Assembly: GCF_002008165.1 (NCBI RefSeq)
Contig: NZ_MRDM01000029.1
Span: forward strand, 434,001 to 498,000
DNA: 64,000 nucleotides
Reading direction: 5' to 3'
Source: Rhizobium laguerreae
GTDB taxonomy: Bacteria; Pseudomonadota; Alphaproteobacteria; Rhizobiales; Rhizobiaceae
Under the pieces are notes generated by a model, which was given only the letters and a program-made list of their open reading frames with translations, did not search any database and was not told the DNA's origin. This document shows positions 27,951 to 38,905 of this stretch, one piece after another (the stretch's first letter is position 1; each line of letters starts with the position of its first letter). Both the position numbers and the translations under genes were made by a program.

Positions 27951-28124
27951 CTAAGGTCTGTCGACAGGCTCGCCGTTTGGGTTGGGCACCGGTGCCTCCC
28001 TCGTATCTCGAGCCGGGGGTTTGTGATCGTCAGTCTCTGGTAGCGCTTCCTTACGGTCAGGGCGATTGACAGGCTGCTCTTTAAGATTGCCCCCCTGTGA
28101 TGGGGCATTATTCTTTTTGGACAT
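27951..28124 (-). CDS. small hydrophilic, probably disordered protein
   Basis: 57 residues from ATG 28124, with GGAGGAG six bases upstream. The chain is almost free of hydrophobic residues (SKKNNAPSQGG, KEQPVNRPDRKEALPETDD, PPARDTREAPVPNPNGEPVDRP) and rich in Pro, Asp, Lys and Asn. It looks intrinsically disordered. Function unknown; the ribosome site is the main support. Confidence 0.55.
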   Translation of the reverse strand: MSKKNNAPSQGGNLKEQPVNRPDRKEALPETDDHKPPARDTREAPVPNPNGEPVDRP

Positions 28125-28744
28125 GGTCAGCTCCTCCATTCAACGGTACGAACAGACTGGCGAGATCAAAAGTTCCGAGGCAGCCAGACTGCCGTCGTCA
28201 GAGCATATATCCATCTGCAGCATAGCTATCGACCATTCGCAGGGATGACGCTTGATAAGCGGCGCCCGAGGCAAGGGGGATGCACGCGGGTCAGCGCCAG
28301 TACGTGACGTCAGCGCCGGCGGCAAACGGCGGCCCCTACCGTAGATGCGCAGTGTGGAATCGGATTTCTATTCAGGTGTGGCTCTCGATCAGCACGGAGC
28401 TTCCAAAGGAGCTGCGTCGCATCACCAAGCTACAACCGCAACGACTCTAGTCGCGCTTCGAACCTCCGTCAGTGCCTCGGAACCGCCAGACACCGCCTGA
28501 ATGAGCGGACTAGCCGGACTGGGTGGCAGCAAAGTCGAGCCGCCCATTTGAAGGTTCTGCCCGACGACGAACGGCGGCTTCGGAGCAGTGCCGCGTCTCT
28601 GCGCTGGAAGGTCGTCGTGCGAGGAATTGGAAGCCGGGTAGATCGACGGGTGATCATTATCCACCCGATGACGACCTGGACAAGCTGAGGCATTCTCATT
28701 TCCAGGTTTTCCGCTATCATCCACAGGTCACGGGAGTAGGCGTC
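28125..28744. other. intergenic, no gene supported
   Basis: 620 bases between two small genes. Open frames on both strands are short and lack ribosome sites. I see no insertion-sequence ends or RNA gene. Confidence 0.35.
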
Positions 28745-28972
28745 ATGATTGCAGCGAGTTTGGTTCCGGATGCATTTTACTGGGCGAAGTCCTCGAAATA
28801 TTTCGACGGACGACCGACGATCGTTCGGGTCTCCACGGTCTTCGGGAAGGATTCTGACTATTGGACGCTGGCGCTCCTGGGAACCGATCAGCACGCTATG
28901 CCCGCAGACTTCGAGATCATCGCTCTGGTGGAGCTCCCAGAAGAATACCCTCTCCGGCAAGCCGCCGAGTGA
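28745..28972 (+). CDS. small hypothetical protein
   Basis: 75 residues from ATG 28745; the frame is open further upstream, so the start is uncertain. The core VPDAFYWAKSSKYFDGRPTIVRVSTVFGKDSDYWTLALLGTDQHAMP looks like a folded globular protein and reminds me of small rhizobial hypothetical proteins of this size. No ribosome site is clear at this start. Function unknown. Confidence 0.5.
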   Translation: MIAASLVPDAFYWAKSSKYFDGRPTIVRVSTVFGKDSDYWTLALLGTDQHAMPADFEIIALVELPEEYPLRQAAE

Positions 28973-29031
28973 ACCGTTCACCGGGCAAGCGAACGAGGGG
29001 CCTGACAGAGGGCACCCTTTTTGTCGGGCGT

Positions 29032-29223
29032 TCATACCGACAATCGCTTTTCCTTTAATCGAAACACAACGACCAACCCTTCGGGGTCCAGTCGTAGCAG
29101 ATCGAACCGTCTAACTGACCGGTGACTGCCCGATGGAGAAGTTTGCTGCCATAACCCATCGGAACTTGCGGGAAGTTCGACGATGGGGCCGACCCAGTTT
29201 GAGCCCTGAAGACGCAGCCAACC
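29032..29223 (-). pseudogene. C-terminal remnant of an HWE/HisKA_2-type histidine kinase
   Basis: Minus-strand codons read VPMGYGSKLLHRAVTGQLDGSICYDWTPKG in one frame and, after a shift, EGLVVVFRLKEKRLSV and stop in another. This is the G2-box and end of HWE-type kinases, where GFGSRLLER...LGG...W-PEGL is usual. Nothing of the dimerisation helix or N-box remains upstream. A decayed fragment. Confidence 0.55.
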
Positions 29224-29288
29224 TTGTTGGAGACGACACCGATGTCGTTTGAGGGGACACTTGCCGCCCTGGCTAACGGGCAAATAAA

Positions 29289-29318
29289 AAAGGCCGGGGC
29301 GAAATCGCACCGACCTTT
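29289..29318 (-). terminator. rho-independent terminator, minus strand
   Basis: Read on the minus strand: AAAGGTCGG, an inner GCG/CGC pair, then CCGGCCTTT running into a T-tract (TTTTTTATTTG). A strong stem with a good U-tract, yet no protein gene ends here. An untranslated RNA from 29320-29560 or an old gene end is possible. Confidence 0.55.
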
Positions 29319-29569
29319 CCAACATCGCTCTCACACCAGTGCCAGTACATCCGTGGTCAAAAGCAGATAAGCGACTTCGGCAGTCGCGAACGCTCGCGTG
29401 GAGCACTCACCAGCAACGCCGATGACCGTTAGATAGCGTCGGACTGTGTTTAATTCAAGTCGCCCGGCAAGAACTCCGCCAATCCGACGTATCGCCATCT
29501 CGCCTGCGCAACAGCCGATGGCCTGCCGGCACCTTAATCGAAAAAGCGCCCCACCCCACACGCGCAAAA

Positions 29570-29598
29570 AGCCCCGCGGTTGTTGCGACCGCGGGGCT
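29570..29598 (-). terminator. rho-independent terminator of the alpha-galactoside operon
   Basis: Perfect 11-bp stem AGCCCCGCGGT/ACCGCGGGGCT with a seven-base loop. On the minus strand it runs into TTTTTG, 28 bases after the melA stop, so it closes the minus-strand operon. On the plus strand a weaker TCTT follows, so it may work in both directions. Confidence 0.8.
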
Positions 29599-29625
29599 TC
29601 TTGACGCCTCACCCGGGAGAGGGGA

Positions 29626-30996
29626 TCAGGCGGCTTGGACTTTGCGGGTCGTGCGTGCCCATTCGGGCAGCCAGTCGCCGTGGGTGGCGAGCAGGTCGTC
29701 GACCAGCGACCAGATCTGGTCGAGGTCGAGTTCGGCTGCCGTATGCGGGTCCATCATCGCCGCGTGATAAATGTGCTCGCGATTTTCCGTCATCAGCGCC
29801 TGCACCGTCAGTTCCTGGACGTTGATATTGGTGCGGATCAGCGCGGTCAGTTGCGGCGGCAGGTCGCCAATGAAGGTCGGCTGGATGCCGGAGGCATCGA
29901 CGAGGCAAGGGACTTCGGCGGCGCAATTGGCAGGCAGCGAAGTGATGCAGCCATTGTTGCGGACATTGCCGTAGATCACCGAGGGTTCGCCGGTCCAGAC
30001 CGAGTTGATGATCGAGGAGGCATATTCCTTCGACGGCGCGACTTCGATCTTGTCGGCCGAACGATAGGCCTCTGCCTGGCCTTTCCAGCGTTCGATCTGC
30101 TCGATGCAGCGTTTCGGATATTCGTCGAGCGGAATGCCGAATTTCTCGATGAGGTCCTCGCGGCCCTCCTTGATGAAATAGGGCGTGTATTCGGCGAAAT
30201 GCTCAGAGCTTTCGGTGACGAAATAGCCGAGCCGCGTCAGCATCTCGTAGCGCACCTTGTTCGGGCAGCGCGGGTTCCAGCCGGGCTTCGGCGCCCTGCC
30301 CTCGCGGTAGCCGCGCACGAGATCGGGATAAAGGTCGCGGTAGGAACCGTCAGCCTGGCGATGCTCGAACTTGAGATAGAAGGCCATGTGGTTGATGCCG
30401 GCCGCACGGTAACGGATCTCCTCGTAGGGGATGTCGAGATCATGGGCCAGTTCCATCGCCGTGCCCTGGACCGAATGGCAAAGGCCGACCTGGCGGATGG
30501 TCGGATATTTCTCCGATATCGCCCAGGTGTTGATCGCCATCGGGTTGACATATTGCAGCATGATCGCCTCGGGGCAGACGGCGAGCATGTCCTCGCAGAC
30601 CTTCCAGAGATGCGGCACGGTGCGAAGCCCGCGCATGATGCCGCCGACGCCGAGCGTATCGGCGATCGTCTGGCGCAGCCCGTATTTCTTCGGCACCTCG
30701 AAATCGGTGACCGTGCAGGGCTCATAGCCGCCGATCTGGAAGGCGACGACGACGAAATCGGCGCCTGCAAGCGCCTTGCGCTGGTCGGAATAGGTCTCGG
30801 CCTTCGCTTTCACGCCGAGCGTCGAGATCAGCTTGTTGACGACGACGGCGCTTTCCTCCAGCCGCTGCGGATTGAGATCCATCAGCGCGATCGTCGCGCC
30901 TGACAGCGCGGGCCGCTGCAGCACGTCGCCGACGATGTTCTTCATGAAGACGGTGGAGCCTGCTCCGATGAAAGTGATTTTGGGATTTCCTGCCAT
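29626..30996 (-). CDS. melA: alpha-galactosidase, GH4
   Basis: 456 residues from ATG 30996, with GGAGG five bases upstream. GH4 enzymes use NAD and a divalent metal: the dinucleotide loop KITFIGAGSTVF is at the N-terminus and the metal-site Cys and His appear as GLCHSVQG and INHMAFY. FQIGGYEPCTVTDFEVPKKYGLRQTIADT is very close to MelA of enteric bacteria. It hydrolyses melibiose and raffinose-type alpha-galactosides in the cytoplasm. Last gene of the operon, 22 bases after the ATPase gene and just before a strong terminator. It corresponds to one of the agaL genes of Sinorhizobium. Confidence 0.93.
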   Translation of the reverse strand: MAGNPKITFIGAGSTVFMKNIVGDVLQRPALSGATIALMDLNPQRLEESAVVVNKLISTLGVKAKAETYSDQRKALAGADFVVVAFQIGGYEPCTVTDFEVPKKYGLRQTIADTLGVGGIMRGLRTVPHLWKVCEDMLAVCPEAIMLQYVNPMAINTWAISEKYPTIRQVGLCHSVQGTAMELAHDLDIPYEEIRYRAAGINHMAFYLKFEHRQADGSYRDLYPDLVRGYREGRAPKPGWNPRCPNKVRYEMLTRLGYFVTESSEHFAEYTPYFIKEGREDLIEKFGIPLDEYPKRCIEQIERWKGQAEAYRSADKIEVAPSKEYASSIINSVWTGEPSVIYGNVRNNGCITSLPANCAAEVPCLVDASGIQPTFIGDLPPQLTALIRTNINVQELTVQALMTENREHIYHAAMMDPHTAAELDLDQIWSLVDDLLATHGDWLPEWARTTRKVQAA

Positions 30997-31018
30997 TATA
31001 GCCTCCGGCATTCGATAA

Positions 31019-32686
<1,668 letters not shown>

Positions 32687-32696
32687 ATCAATCACC

Positions 32697-33830
32697 TCAA
32701 TAAGGATCGACCGCGTCGCGCAGTCCGTCGCCGAGCGCATTGAATGCGAAGACGGTGACGAGCACGAAGCCGACGGGAGCGAGAATCCAGGGATAGGAGC
32801 CGATCACCGAATAAGTCGCCGTATCCTGCAGCATCAGCCCCCAGGAGATCAGCGGCGGCTTAACCGCAAAGCCGAGGAAACCGAGGAAGGATTCCAGCAG
32901 CACGACACTCGGTATATGCAGCGTCACCGCGACGATGACGTGGCTCATCACGTTCGGCAAGATGTGCTGGAAGATGATGCGTGTGTCGGTGGCGCCGACG
33001 GCCATGGCCGCCCGGACATAATCGATGCGGGCGAGCGCCAGTGTCTTGCCGCGCACCTCGCGCGACATCTGCGCCCAGCCGAGCGCCGACATGACGACGA
33101 TGACGAAGGCGAGGAAGACATTGGTCGGCGCCGTCACCGGGATCAGCGAGGTCAGCGCCAGATAGAGCGGCAATTGGGGGAAGGCCAGCACCAGCTCGAC
33201 GAAACGCTGCAGCCAGACGTCGAAGGTGCCGCCGAAATAGCCCGATACCATGCCGACGGTGGTGCCGATGACGGTGACGATGAAGACCACCGTTAGGGCA
33301 ATCGTCAGCGAGATGCGCGAGCCGATGATGGCGCGCGACAGCACGTCGCGGCCGAACTTGTCGGTGCCGAGAAAATGCACCGGCTTTCCGTCGGTCGAGC
33401 CGAAGAAGTGACGGTTGGCGGGGATCAGGCCGAACAGCCGGTATTCGGCGCCCTTGACGAAGAAGCCGAGCAGCCGCGGATTGTCGTAGTCGATGCCGAC
33501 GATCGGCTGGAAGGTGACCGGATCAAGCTCTTCGGAATCCGACAGCGCATAGACGCGCGGCTGGAAGACGAAATTGCCGTCCTTGTCGTGGAAGCTCATC
33601 ACCTGTGGCGGCGCGAAGCCGACATCGGTCGCCTTCGGATCCATCGGCGCGAAGAAATCGGCAAAGATCGCCATGAGGAGCAGGAGCACGACGAGCACGA
33701 GCCCGGCCATGCCGGTCCAGGAGCGCCTCAGCCGGCGCCAGACAAGGGCGATATAGCTCTCATGCCCACGCGATGGCTTGGCCACGATGTCGGTCGTCGG
33801 CGGTGTTGCAGAAGAGTCGAAAGCAAGCAT
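32697..33830 (-). CDS. agpC: alpha-galactoside ABC permease, DppC type
   Basis: 377 residues from ATG 33830, preceded by GGAGGA and starting one base after the previous stop; GTG 33857 is a weaker alternative. DppC-like with an unusually long first periplasmic loop (about residues 70-160, FFAPMDPKATDVGF to KPVHFLGTDKFGRDVLSRA). The LGTD-GRD motif and the EAA loop (ARIDYVRAAMAVGATDTRIIF) are intact. About six membrane spans. Forms the channel with the next permease. Confidence 0.88.
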   Translation of the reverse strand: MLAFDSSATPPTTDIVAKPSRGHESYIALVWRRLRRSWTGMAGLVLVVLLLLMAIFADFFAPMDPKATDVGFAPPQVMSFHDKDGNFVFQPRVYALSDSEELDPVTFQPIVGIDYDNPRLLGFFVKGAEYRLFGLIPANRHFFGSTDGKPVHFLGTDKFGRDVLSRAIIGSRISLTIALTVVFIVTVIGTTVGMVSGYFGGTFDVWLQRFVELVLAFPQLPLYLALTSLIPVTAPTNVFLAFVIVVMSALGWAQMSREVRGKTLALARIDYVRAAMAVGATDTRIIFQHILPNVMSHVIVAVTLHIPSVVLLESFLGFLGFAVKPPLISWGLMLQDTATYSVIGSYPWILAPVGFVLVTVFAFNALGDGLRDAVDPY

Positions 33831-33831
33831 C

Positions 33832-34839
33832 TCAGGCTCCTCCATATTGGCGGACACGCGGATCGAGCAAGGCGAGCAGCATGTCGGCGATGATGTTGCC
33901 GACGATCAGCGTCGCCGACAGCACCATCATGAAGGTGGCGGTGACATAGACGTCGCCGACCGCCATCGAGCCGACGATCGCCGGACCGACGGTCGGCAGC
34001 GCGAAGATGATGGCGGTCTCGATCTCGCCGGTCAGCATGTAAGGCAGCACGACCCCCTGGTACATCACCAGCGGATGCAGCGCATTCGGCACCGCATGGC
34101 GCATCACCACCGCTCCGCCTGAAAGGCCCTTGGCCTTGGCCGTCTCGACATATTGGGCGTTCAGCGTATCGAGCAGATTGCCGCGCATGACGCGCATGTT
34201 GTAGGCGAGCCCGCCGAAGGTGGCGATCGCCACGACCGGCCAGACATGGTGGACGAGATCGACGAATTTCGCCCAGGACCAGGGCGCCCCGCCATATTGC
34301 GGCGAGAAGAAGCTGCCGATCTCGGTCACGTTGAGCTGAAAGACCAGGAGATAGACGATGATCAGCGCCATCAGGAAGCGCGGCACCGTCATGCCGAGGA
34401 AGGAAATTCCCGAAAGCAGGCTGTCGATCCAGCTGTACTGTCGCGTTGCCGCCCAGATGCCGAAGCCGATGCCAAGCACCGAGGCAAAGAGGTGGCAGAC
34501 GAGCGCCAGAAGCAACGTTCGCGGCAGGCGTTCACCGACGACATCGGCGACCGGCTTGTTGTAGAACATGCTGTAACCGAAATCGCCGCGCGTCACAATT
34601 CCGCCGATCCAGTTGATGTACTGGACGACCAGCGGCTTATCGAGCCCGTGTTCGACGCGGTAAGCCTGCGCTTGCGCTTCGGCCTGGGCATAGGAGGCGC
34701 CCCCCTGGTTGATCAGCTGGGAGCGGATGTAATCGGCATAGTCGCCGGGCGGGGCCTGGATGATTGCGAAAGTCACCACGCTCAGGATGAAGAGAATGGG
34801 GATCGCGGAGGCTATGCGCACGAGCAGGAATCGTAACAT
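33832..34839 (-). CDS. agpB: alpha-galactoside ABC permease, DppB type
   Basis: 335 residues from ATG 34839 (LRFLLVRIASAIPILFILSVVTFAII, the family's normal N-terminus). ATG 34902 would add 21 polar residues with no ribosome site; AAGGAG lies 14 bases before 34839, rather far. It has six predicted spans and an EAA-type loop (AQYVETAKAKGLSGGAVVMRHAVPNAL). The gene is 177 bases downstream of the binding-protein gene, a gap occupied by a hairpin. Confidence 0.87.
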   Translation of the reverse strand: MLRFLLVRIASAIPILFILSVVTFAIIQAPPGDYADYIRSQLINQGGASYAQAEAQAQAYRVEHGLDKPLVVQYINWIGGIVTRGDFGYSMFYNKPVADVVGERLPRTLLLALVCHLFASVLGIGFGIWAATRQYSWIDSLLSGISFLGMTVPRFLMALIIVYLLVFQLNVTEIGSFFSPQYGGAPWSWAKFVDLVHHVWPVVAIATFGGLAYNMRVMRGNLLDTLNAQYVETAKAKGLSGGAVVMRHAVPNALHPLVMYQGVVLPYMLTGEIETAIIFALPTVGPAIVGSMAVGDVYVTATFMMVLSATLIVGNIIADMLLALLDPRVRQYGGA

Positions 34840-34961
34840 CAGACGGTTCGCTTCTCCTTGCCGCCAGTCGCTCCTTGTCAGCGCGGCCGGCTCGTTGGTC
34901 ATATCGGGCCGCGCGCGGCACGCGCGGCCCGGAACTCACTTCAGCTGGGAGGGAGCTCTCC

Positions 34962-34988
34962 AGCGCGTCGCATCACATGCGACGCGCT
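34962..34988. repeat. 12-bp-stem palindrome between binding protein and permease genes
   Basis: Perfect arms AGCGCGTCGCAT and ATGCGACGCGCT with a three-base loop, followed on the plus strand by TTTAACTCTTTG. The same kind of sequence is dispersed in Rhizobium intergenic regions (RIME-like half). Inside an operon it could stabilise the upstream binding-protein mRNA end and lower permease expression, as REP elements do (inference). Confidence 0.65.
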
Positions 34989-35016
34989 TTAACTCTTTGT
35001 TTCCGGGCATCATGCA

Positions 35017-37104
35017 TCAGTTGATCGGACCCTTCTCGCCGGGCTTGCCGGGCAGCTGTTCGGGGAACAGCTCGTATTTGCCCTGCTTGTCGGCGGCCAC
35101 CCACATGCGTTCGCGGATCACCGAGTCTTCAGCCCAGTTGAACATCATGATCGGCGTGCCCTGCGGCACGTTCGAGAACCGCTTATTGATGATCAGCGCG
35201 CCCGGATACTCCGTCAGGCCCACAGTATTGACGTGCTCGGTCGAGATTTTCTGGTACTGCTTCATCAGGTCGACGCGCTCCTCGTTGCTCTGGCTCGTCC
35301 TGAACTTGTTGATGACGTCGATAAGCTCCTGTTCGAAGGGCATCAGATCGAGCTGGTCATCCTTGCCGGCGCGGTGGTGCCAGCTGGTGCGCGGACCGAC
35401 AGGGGCGAGCTGCTCGGTGTTCTGCACCACCGACGACAGCTCCGTCGTGTTGCGCTGGATCAGCCAGTCGAAGCGGCCGGCATAGTGGGCGTCGTCACGC
35501 TTGGCCCCGTCGAGCGCATTGATGACGATCTTCAGGCCGAGCTTCTCCATCTGGCCGACGACACCTTCGGCAAGACTCTTGTCGGTCGTGTACTGATTGT
35601 TGATCAGCATGACGATTTCGACATCCTTGCCGCCTGCCGTGCCGGCCGGAAAGTTCACGACGCCGTTGCCGTCGGTGTCCTTGAGGCCGGCCTTGGCGAG
35701 TTCAGCCTTGGCGCCCTCGAGATCGAAAGGATAGTAGACGGTCGAGTTGCGGTCGTAGAAGCTGGTGCCGGAGGAGAGCCCGCCGGGATAGATCGCGGTG
35801 AACGGTCCCTTGACCAGCGAGTCGCCGATCGCCTTGCGGTCGAGCGCCATGGTGACGGCCTTGCGGAAGTCCTCGTTGCGGTTCAGCTCACGGATCGCCT
35901 GACCGCGCTCGTCCGGGTTGCCCCAGCCATTGGCGGAAAAGTTCATGCGAAGATTGTAGCCGATGAGGCGCGGACCGAAGGCAAGGCGGGCGGGCGCGGT
36001 TTCTTCCGCGGCACGCTTCAGCGAGGCGACGAAGTTTTCCGGCTGCTCGAGGTTCGAGATGTCGGCGGATCCGGCCACGGCCTGAACGTCGCGGTCGGCC
36101 CAGGTCGAGAGCTTGTAGTGCAGCTCGTTCAGATAAGGCAGCTGATTGCCCTTCTCGTCGACCTTCCAGTAATAGGGGTTGCGGCGCATGACGATGATGT
36201 CGTCGGAGCGATATTCCACCGGCACCCAGCCGCCCATGACCGGCATGTTCATGAACTCCGGCGGGAAGGCGTTCTTGAACTGGTCGTAGGTGTTCTTCGA
36301 ATATTTCGGATGCTTCGGCTTCAGGATATGTGACGGACCCGGGCAGAAGTTCGGGTAGGACATCGTGTAGAGATATTGTTTCGGAAAGGCCTCCTTGAAG
36401 GTCCATTCGACGGTGTAATCGTCGATCTTCTTCAGCGTCGTCCCGGTGCCGAAGGCTTCCGGCGAGGCGCCGCCGCCAAGCGGCGAGACGTTCGGGTCGA
36501 TCACTTCGTCTTCCCAGTAGAACATGATGTCGTCGGCGGTAAACGGCGCACCGTCCGACCACTTGGCGCCTTCGATCAGGTGCATGGTCAGCTTATGACC
36601 GTCTTCAGACCAATCCCAGCTCTTGGCGAGGTTGGGCAGCGGTTCGGTGTCGGACGCCTGCACCTGGAACAGCGGCGCGGTGCGCGTCAGGCATTCGGAA
36701 AGGCCGATATCGATGCCGCCCCAGCCCTGCGTCTGGCCGGCGCCATAGTTCCAGCCTTCCGGCCGGCCGCCGATGACGTGGCGCATCGTATCGCCGTAGA
36801 CGCCGATGCCGTCGGGCATATTGCCTGTTTTGAAGACCATGGGCTCCTTCGGCAGGCGATCCTTGACCGGCGGCAGCTTGCCGGAGGCGACGAAATTCTT
36901 CGTGACCCAGTCGGGCTCGTGATATTCGGGCAGCGCCTTGAACTCCAGGATGGAGTCGCGCGCGACATAGTTGATCTTGCCTTCGGCGGGGAAGTCGGCC
37001 GGTGCGGGTGGGATGGTTGGCTCGGAGGCATAGGCGTTCAGCGCCGCGGCTGAGACGCTAAGCGCCAGTCCGGCCAGAATGCCTGCGTTGCGGAAATTCA
37101 TCAT
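35017..37104 (-). CDS. agpA: alpha-galactoside periplasmic binding protein, family 5
   Basis: 695 residues from ATG 37104 (GGGAG upstream; ATG 37101 is equally possible). Signal peptide NFRNAGILAGLALSVSAAALNAYA. The family-5 features include MHLIEGAKWSDGAPFTADDIMFYWEDEV and LNRNEDFRKAVTMALDRKAI. It is longer than peptide-binding relatives (about 530), as is AgpA of Sinorhizobium, which takes up melibiose and raffinose. Flanked on both sides by alpha-galactosidase genes, which supports the sugar assignment. Confidence 0.88.
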   Translation of the reverse strand: MMNFRNAGILAGLALSVSAAALNAYASEPTIPPAPADFPAEGKINYVARDSILEFKALPEYHEPDWVTKNFVASGKLPPVKDRLPKEPMVFKTGNMPDGIGVYGDTMRHVIGGRPEGWNYGAGQTQGWGGIDIGLSECLTRTAPLFQVQASDTEPLPNLAKSWDWSEDGHKLTMHLIEGAKWSDGAPFTADDIMFYWEDEVIDPNVSPLGGGASPEAFGTGTTLKKIDDYTVEWTFKEAFPKQYLYTMSYPNFCPGPSHILKPKHPKYSKNTYDQFKNAFPPEFMNMPVMGGWVPVEYRSDDIIVMRRNPYYWKVDEKGNQLPYLNELHYKLSTWADRDVQAVAGSADISNLEQPENFVASLKRAAEETAPARLAFGPRLIGYNLRMNFSANGWGNPDERGQAIRELNRNEDFRKAVTMALDRKAIGDSLVKGPFTAIYPGGLSSGTSFYDRNSTVYYPFDLEGAKAELAKAGLKDTDGNGVVNFPAGTAGGKDVEIVMLINNQYTTDKSLAEGVVGQMEKLGLKIVINALDGAKRDDAHYAGRFDWLIQRNTTELSSVVQNTEQLAPVGPRTSWHHRAGKDDQLDLMPFEQELIDVINKFRTSQSNEERVDLMKQYQKISTEHVNTVGLTEYPGALIINKRFSNVPQGTPIMMFNWAEDSVIRERMWVAADKQGKYELFPEQLPGKPGEKGPIN

Positions 37105-37228
37105 CGTTTCTCCCTCTTGTTCCGGAGCGCGGATCACGCGGCTCCTTTTTCCTCGAACGACATGAAAGCGGGTTTGACGTCATGGATTTCCCTCCCGGAA
37201 ACCCATGACGACCCATCCTTCACAAATA

Positions 37229-38695
37229 TCAGACGGCCTGTTTCAGCGCCGCCTTTTCCGCACGCAGCTCCTCGATCGAGCGAACGTTGCGGCGTGCGGC
37301 CCCCGCCCAGTCGCGGGTCTGCACCTTCGATTTCGACAGCCGCTCCTTGGCGGCCGGCACGGCGTCGGCATATTGCGGCAGCCAGCGCGCCTGGGCAACG
37401 ACCATCTCGTCGACCATCTGCCAGACCTCTTCCGGCGTCGAGACGGCGCCGACCAGCGGATCGTGCAGCACGGCCAGCTTCAGAAGGTCGATGTCGCCCG
37501 ATATCGCCGCATGCACCGACATGCGCTGGACGTTGATCGAGGCGATGCAGGTGGCCGCACAAGCTTCCGGCAGGGTGACGCCGGAGACCATGTTGATACC
37601 GAAGCGATCGACGAAGCCTGGCGATTCGATGATCGCATCGGACGGCAGGTTGGTGATGACGCCATTGTTCTTGACGTTGAAATGGCCGCGATAGACCCGG
37701 TTCGTCTCCAGCGCCTCGAGGATGTGGCTCGCATGTTCGTTCGAGCGCTTGGCGGGATCGATCGGCTTTGCGGCCGATTCCAGGAATTGCGGATACTCCG
37801 TCTCGAACCAGTTGCGCGTTTCGGTGGAATGGCGGAGATAGCCGCCGGTCTCGCCGTGGATCCAGTCGGACATATCGATCCAGCGGGTGATCTCGTCCGG
37901 CCGCTTGCGATACCAGGGCAGGTACTCCGAGAGATGGCCGTTGCTTTCGGTGGAATAGACGCCGAAACGCTTCAGCACGTCGATGCGCAATTTCTCCTGC
38001 TGCGAAAAAACGGGATGCGCCTCGAAGGCGGCGATGAGCTCGTCCTTGCCGATCCTGCGGCCGTTGAGGCGCAGATCGATGAACCAGGTCTGGTGGTTGA
38101 TACCGGAGCAGATGTAGTCGAGTTCGCTCAGCGACTTTGCGCCGAGCACCTCGGCAATCTGTTCGGCGCCATGCTGGACACCGTGGCAGAGGCCGACGGT
38201 GTCGACCTTGCCGTATTCGATCGCCGCCCAGGTGTTCATCGCCATCGGGTTGGCATAGTTCAGGAATTTCGCGCCGGGTTCGGCGACCTCGCGGATATCC
38301 TTGCAGAAGTCGAGGATGACCGGGATGTTGCGCTGGCCATAGAGGATGCCGCCGGCGCAGATCGTATCGCCGACGCATTGGTCGATGCCGTATTTCAGCG
38401 GGATCCTGATATCGTCGGCATAGGCCTCGAGCCCGCCGACCCGGACGCAGCTGATGATGTAGCGCGCGCCTTCCAGCGCCTGGCGTCGGTTGGTCGTCGC
38501 CGTCACCTTCGTCGGCAGCCCATTCGCCTCGACGACGCGGTCGAGGATCGCCTTGATCATTTCCAGATTGTGTTCGCTGATATCGGTCAGTGCAAACTCG
38601 ATGTCGCGAAACTCCGGAACGCACAATATGTCGGTGAACAGCTTCTTGGTGAAACCGACGCTGCCCGCACCGATGATAGCGATTTTGAAACTCAT
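37229..38695 (-). CDS. second GH4 glycosidase, alpha-galactosidase-like (agaL type)
   Basis: 488 residues from ATG 38695 (GAGG eight bases upstream). GH4 features: KIAIIGAGSVGFTKKLF, the metal Cys/His as GLCHGVQHG, and SGINHQTW. Its sequence is clearly different from the melA product at the other end of the operon, so the locus has two GH4 enzymes, as the Sinorhizobium agp locus does (agaL1 and agaL2). Probably hydrolyses a different alpha-galactoside; alpha-glucosidase or galacturonidase activity within GH4 cannot be excluded. First gene of the operon. Confidence 0.87.
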   Translation of the reverse strand: MSFKIAIIGAGSVGFTKKLFTDILCVPEFRDIEFALTDISEHNLEMIKAILDRVVEANGLPTKVTATTNRRQALEGARYIISCVRVGGLEAYADDIRIPLKYGIDQCVGDTICAGGILYGQRNIPVILDFCKDIREVAEPGAKFLNYANPMAMNTWAAIEYGKVDTVGLCHGVQHGAEQIAEVLGAKSLSELDYICSGINHQTWFIDLRLNGRRIGKDELIAAFEAHPVFSQQEKLRIDVLKRFGVYSTESNGHLSEYLPWYRKRPDEITRWIDMSDWIHGETGGYLRHSTETRNWFETEYPQFLESAAKPIDPAKRSNEHASHILEALETNRVYRGHFNVKNNGVITNLPSDAIIESPGFVDRFGINMVSGVTLPEACAATCIASINVQRMSVHAAISGDIDLLKLAVLHDPLVGAVSTPEEVWQMVDEMVVAQARWLPQYADAVPAAKERLSKSKVQTRDWAGAARRNVRSIEELRAEKAALKQAV

Positions 38696-38905
38696 GATCT
38701 TCACCTCGACCCAATCGAATGCTAAGGAAAAGACGGTTGTGGAGGATCAGGCCGCATGCTGACGCATGTGGCTGAAAACACCGTAAAATCTGCCTTTTTC
38801 CTCCCGGCCGCTCTGTCGGCCGTGGTCTCTTCCTCGTGTCGGCCGGGATTATGCCCGAAATCGGCAGGGCGACCAGAGAAGGATTATGCTTTCAGGGGTA
38901 ATTTT
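38696..38905. promoter_or_regulatory. divergent promoter region, agaL-type gene / AraC regulator
   Basis: About 210 bases separate the first gene of the minus-strand operon from the plus-strand activator gene. It contains repeated TCGGCCG-like blocks and GCCC...GGGC pairs around 38860-38880. An AraC-type activator would be expected to bind here. Exact sites cannot be fixed by eye. Confidence 0.45.

Noticed and set aside
29570..29598. Strong GC hairpin considered as a riboswitch or part of an RNA gene
   Set aside because: It directly follows the melA stop on the minus strand and ends in a T-tract, the plain layout of a terminator.
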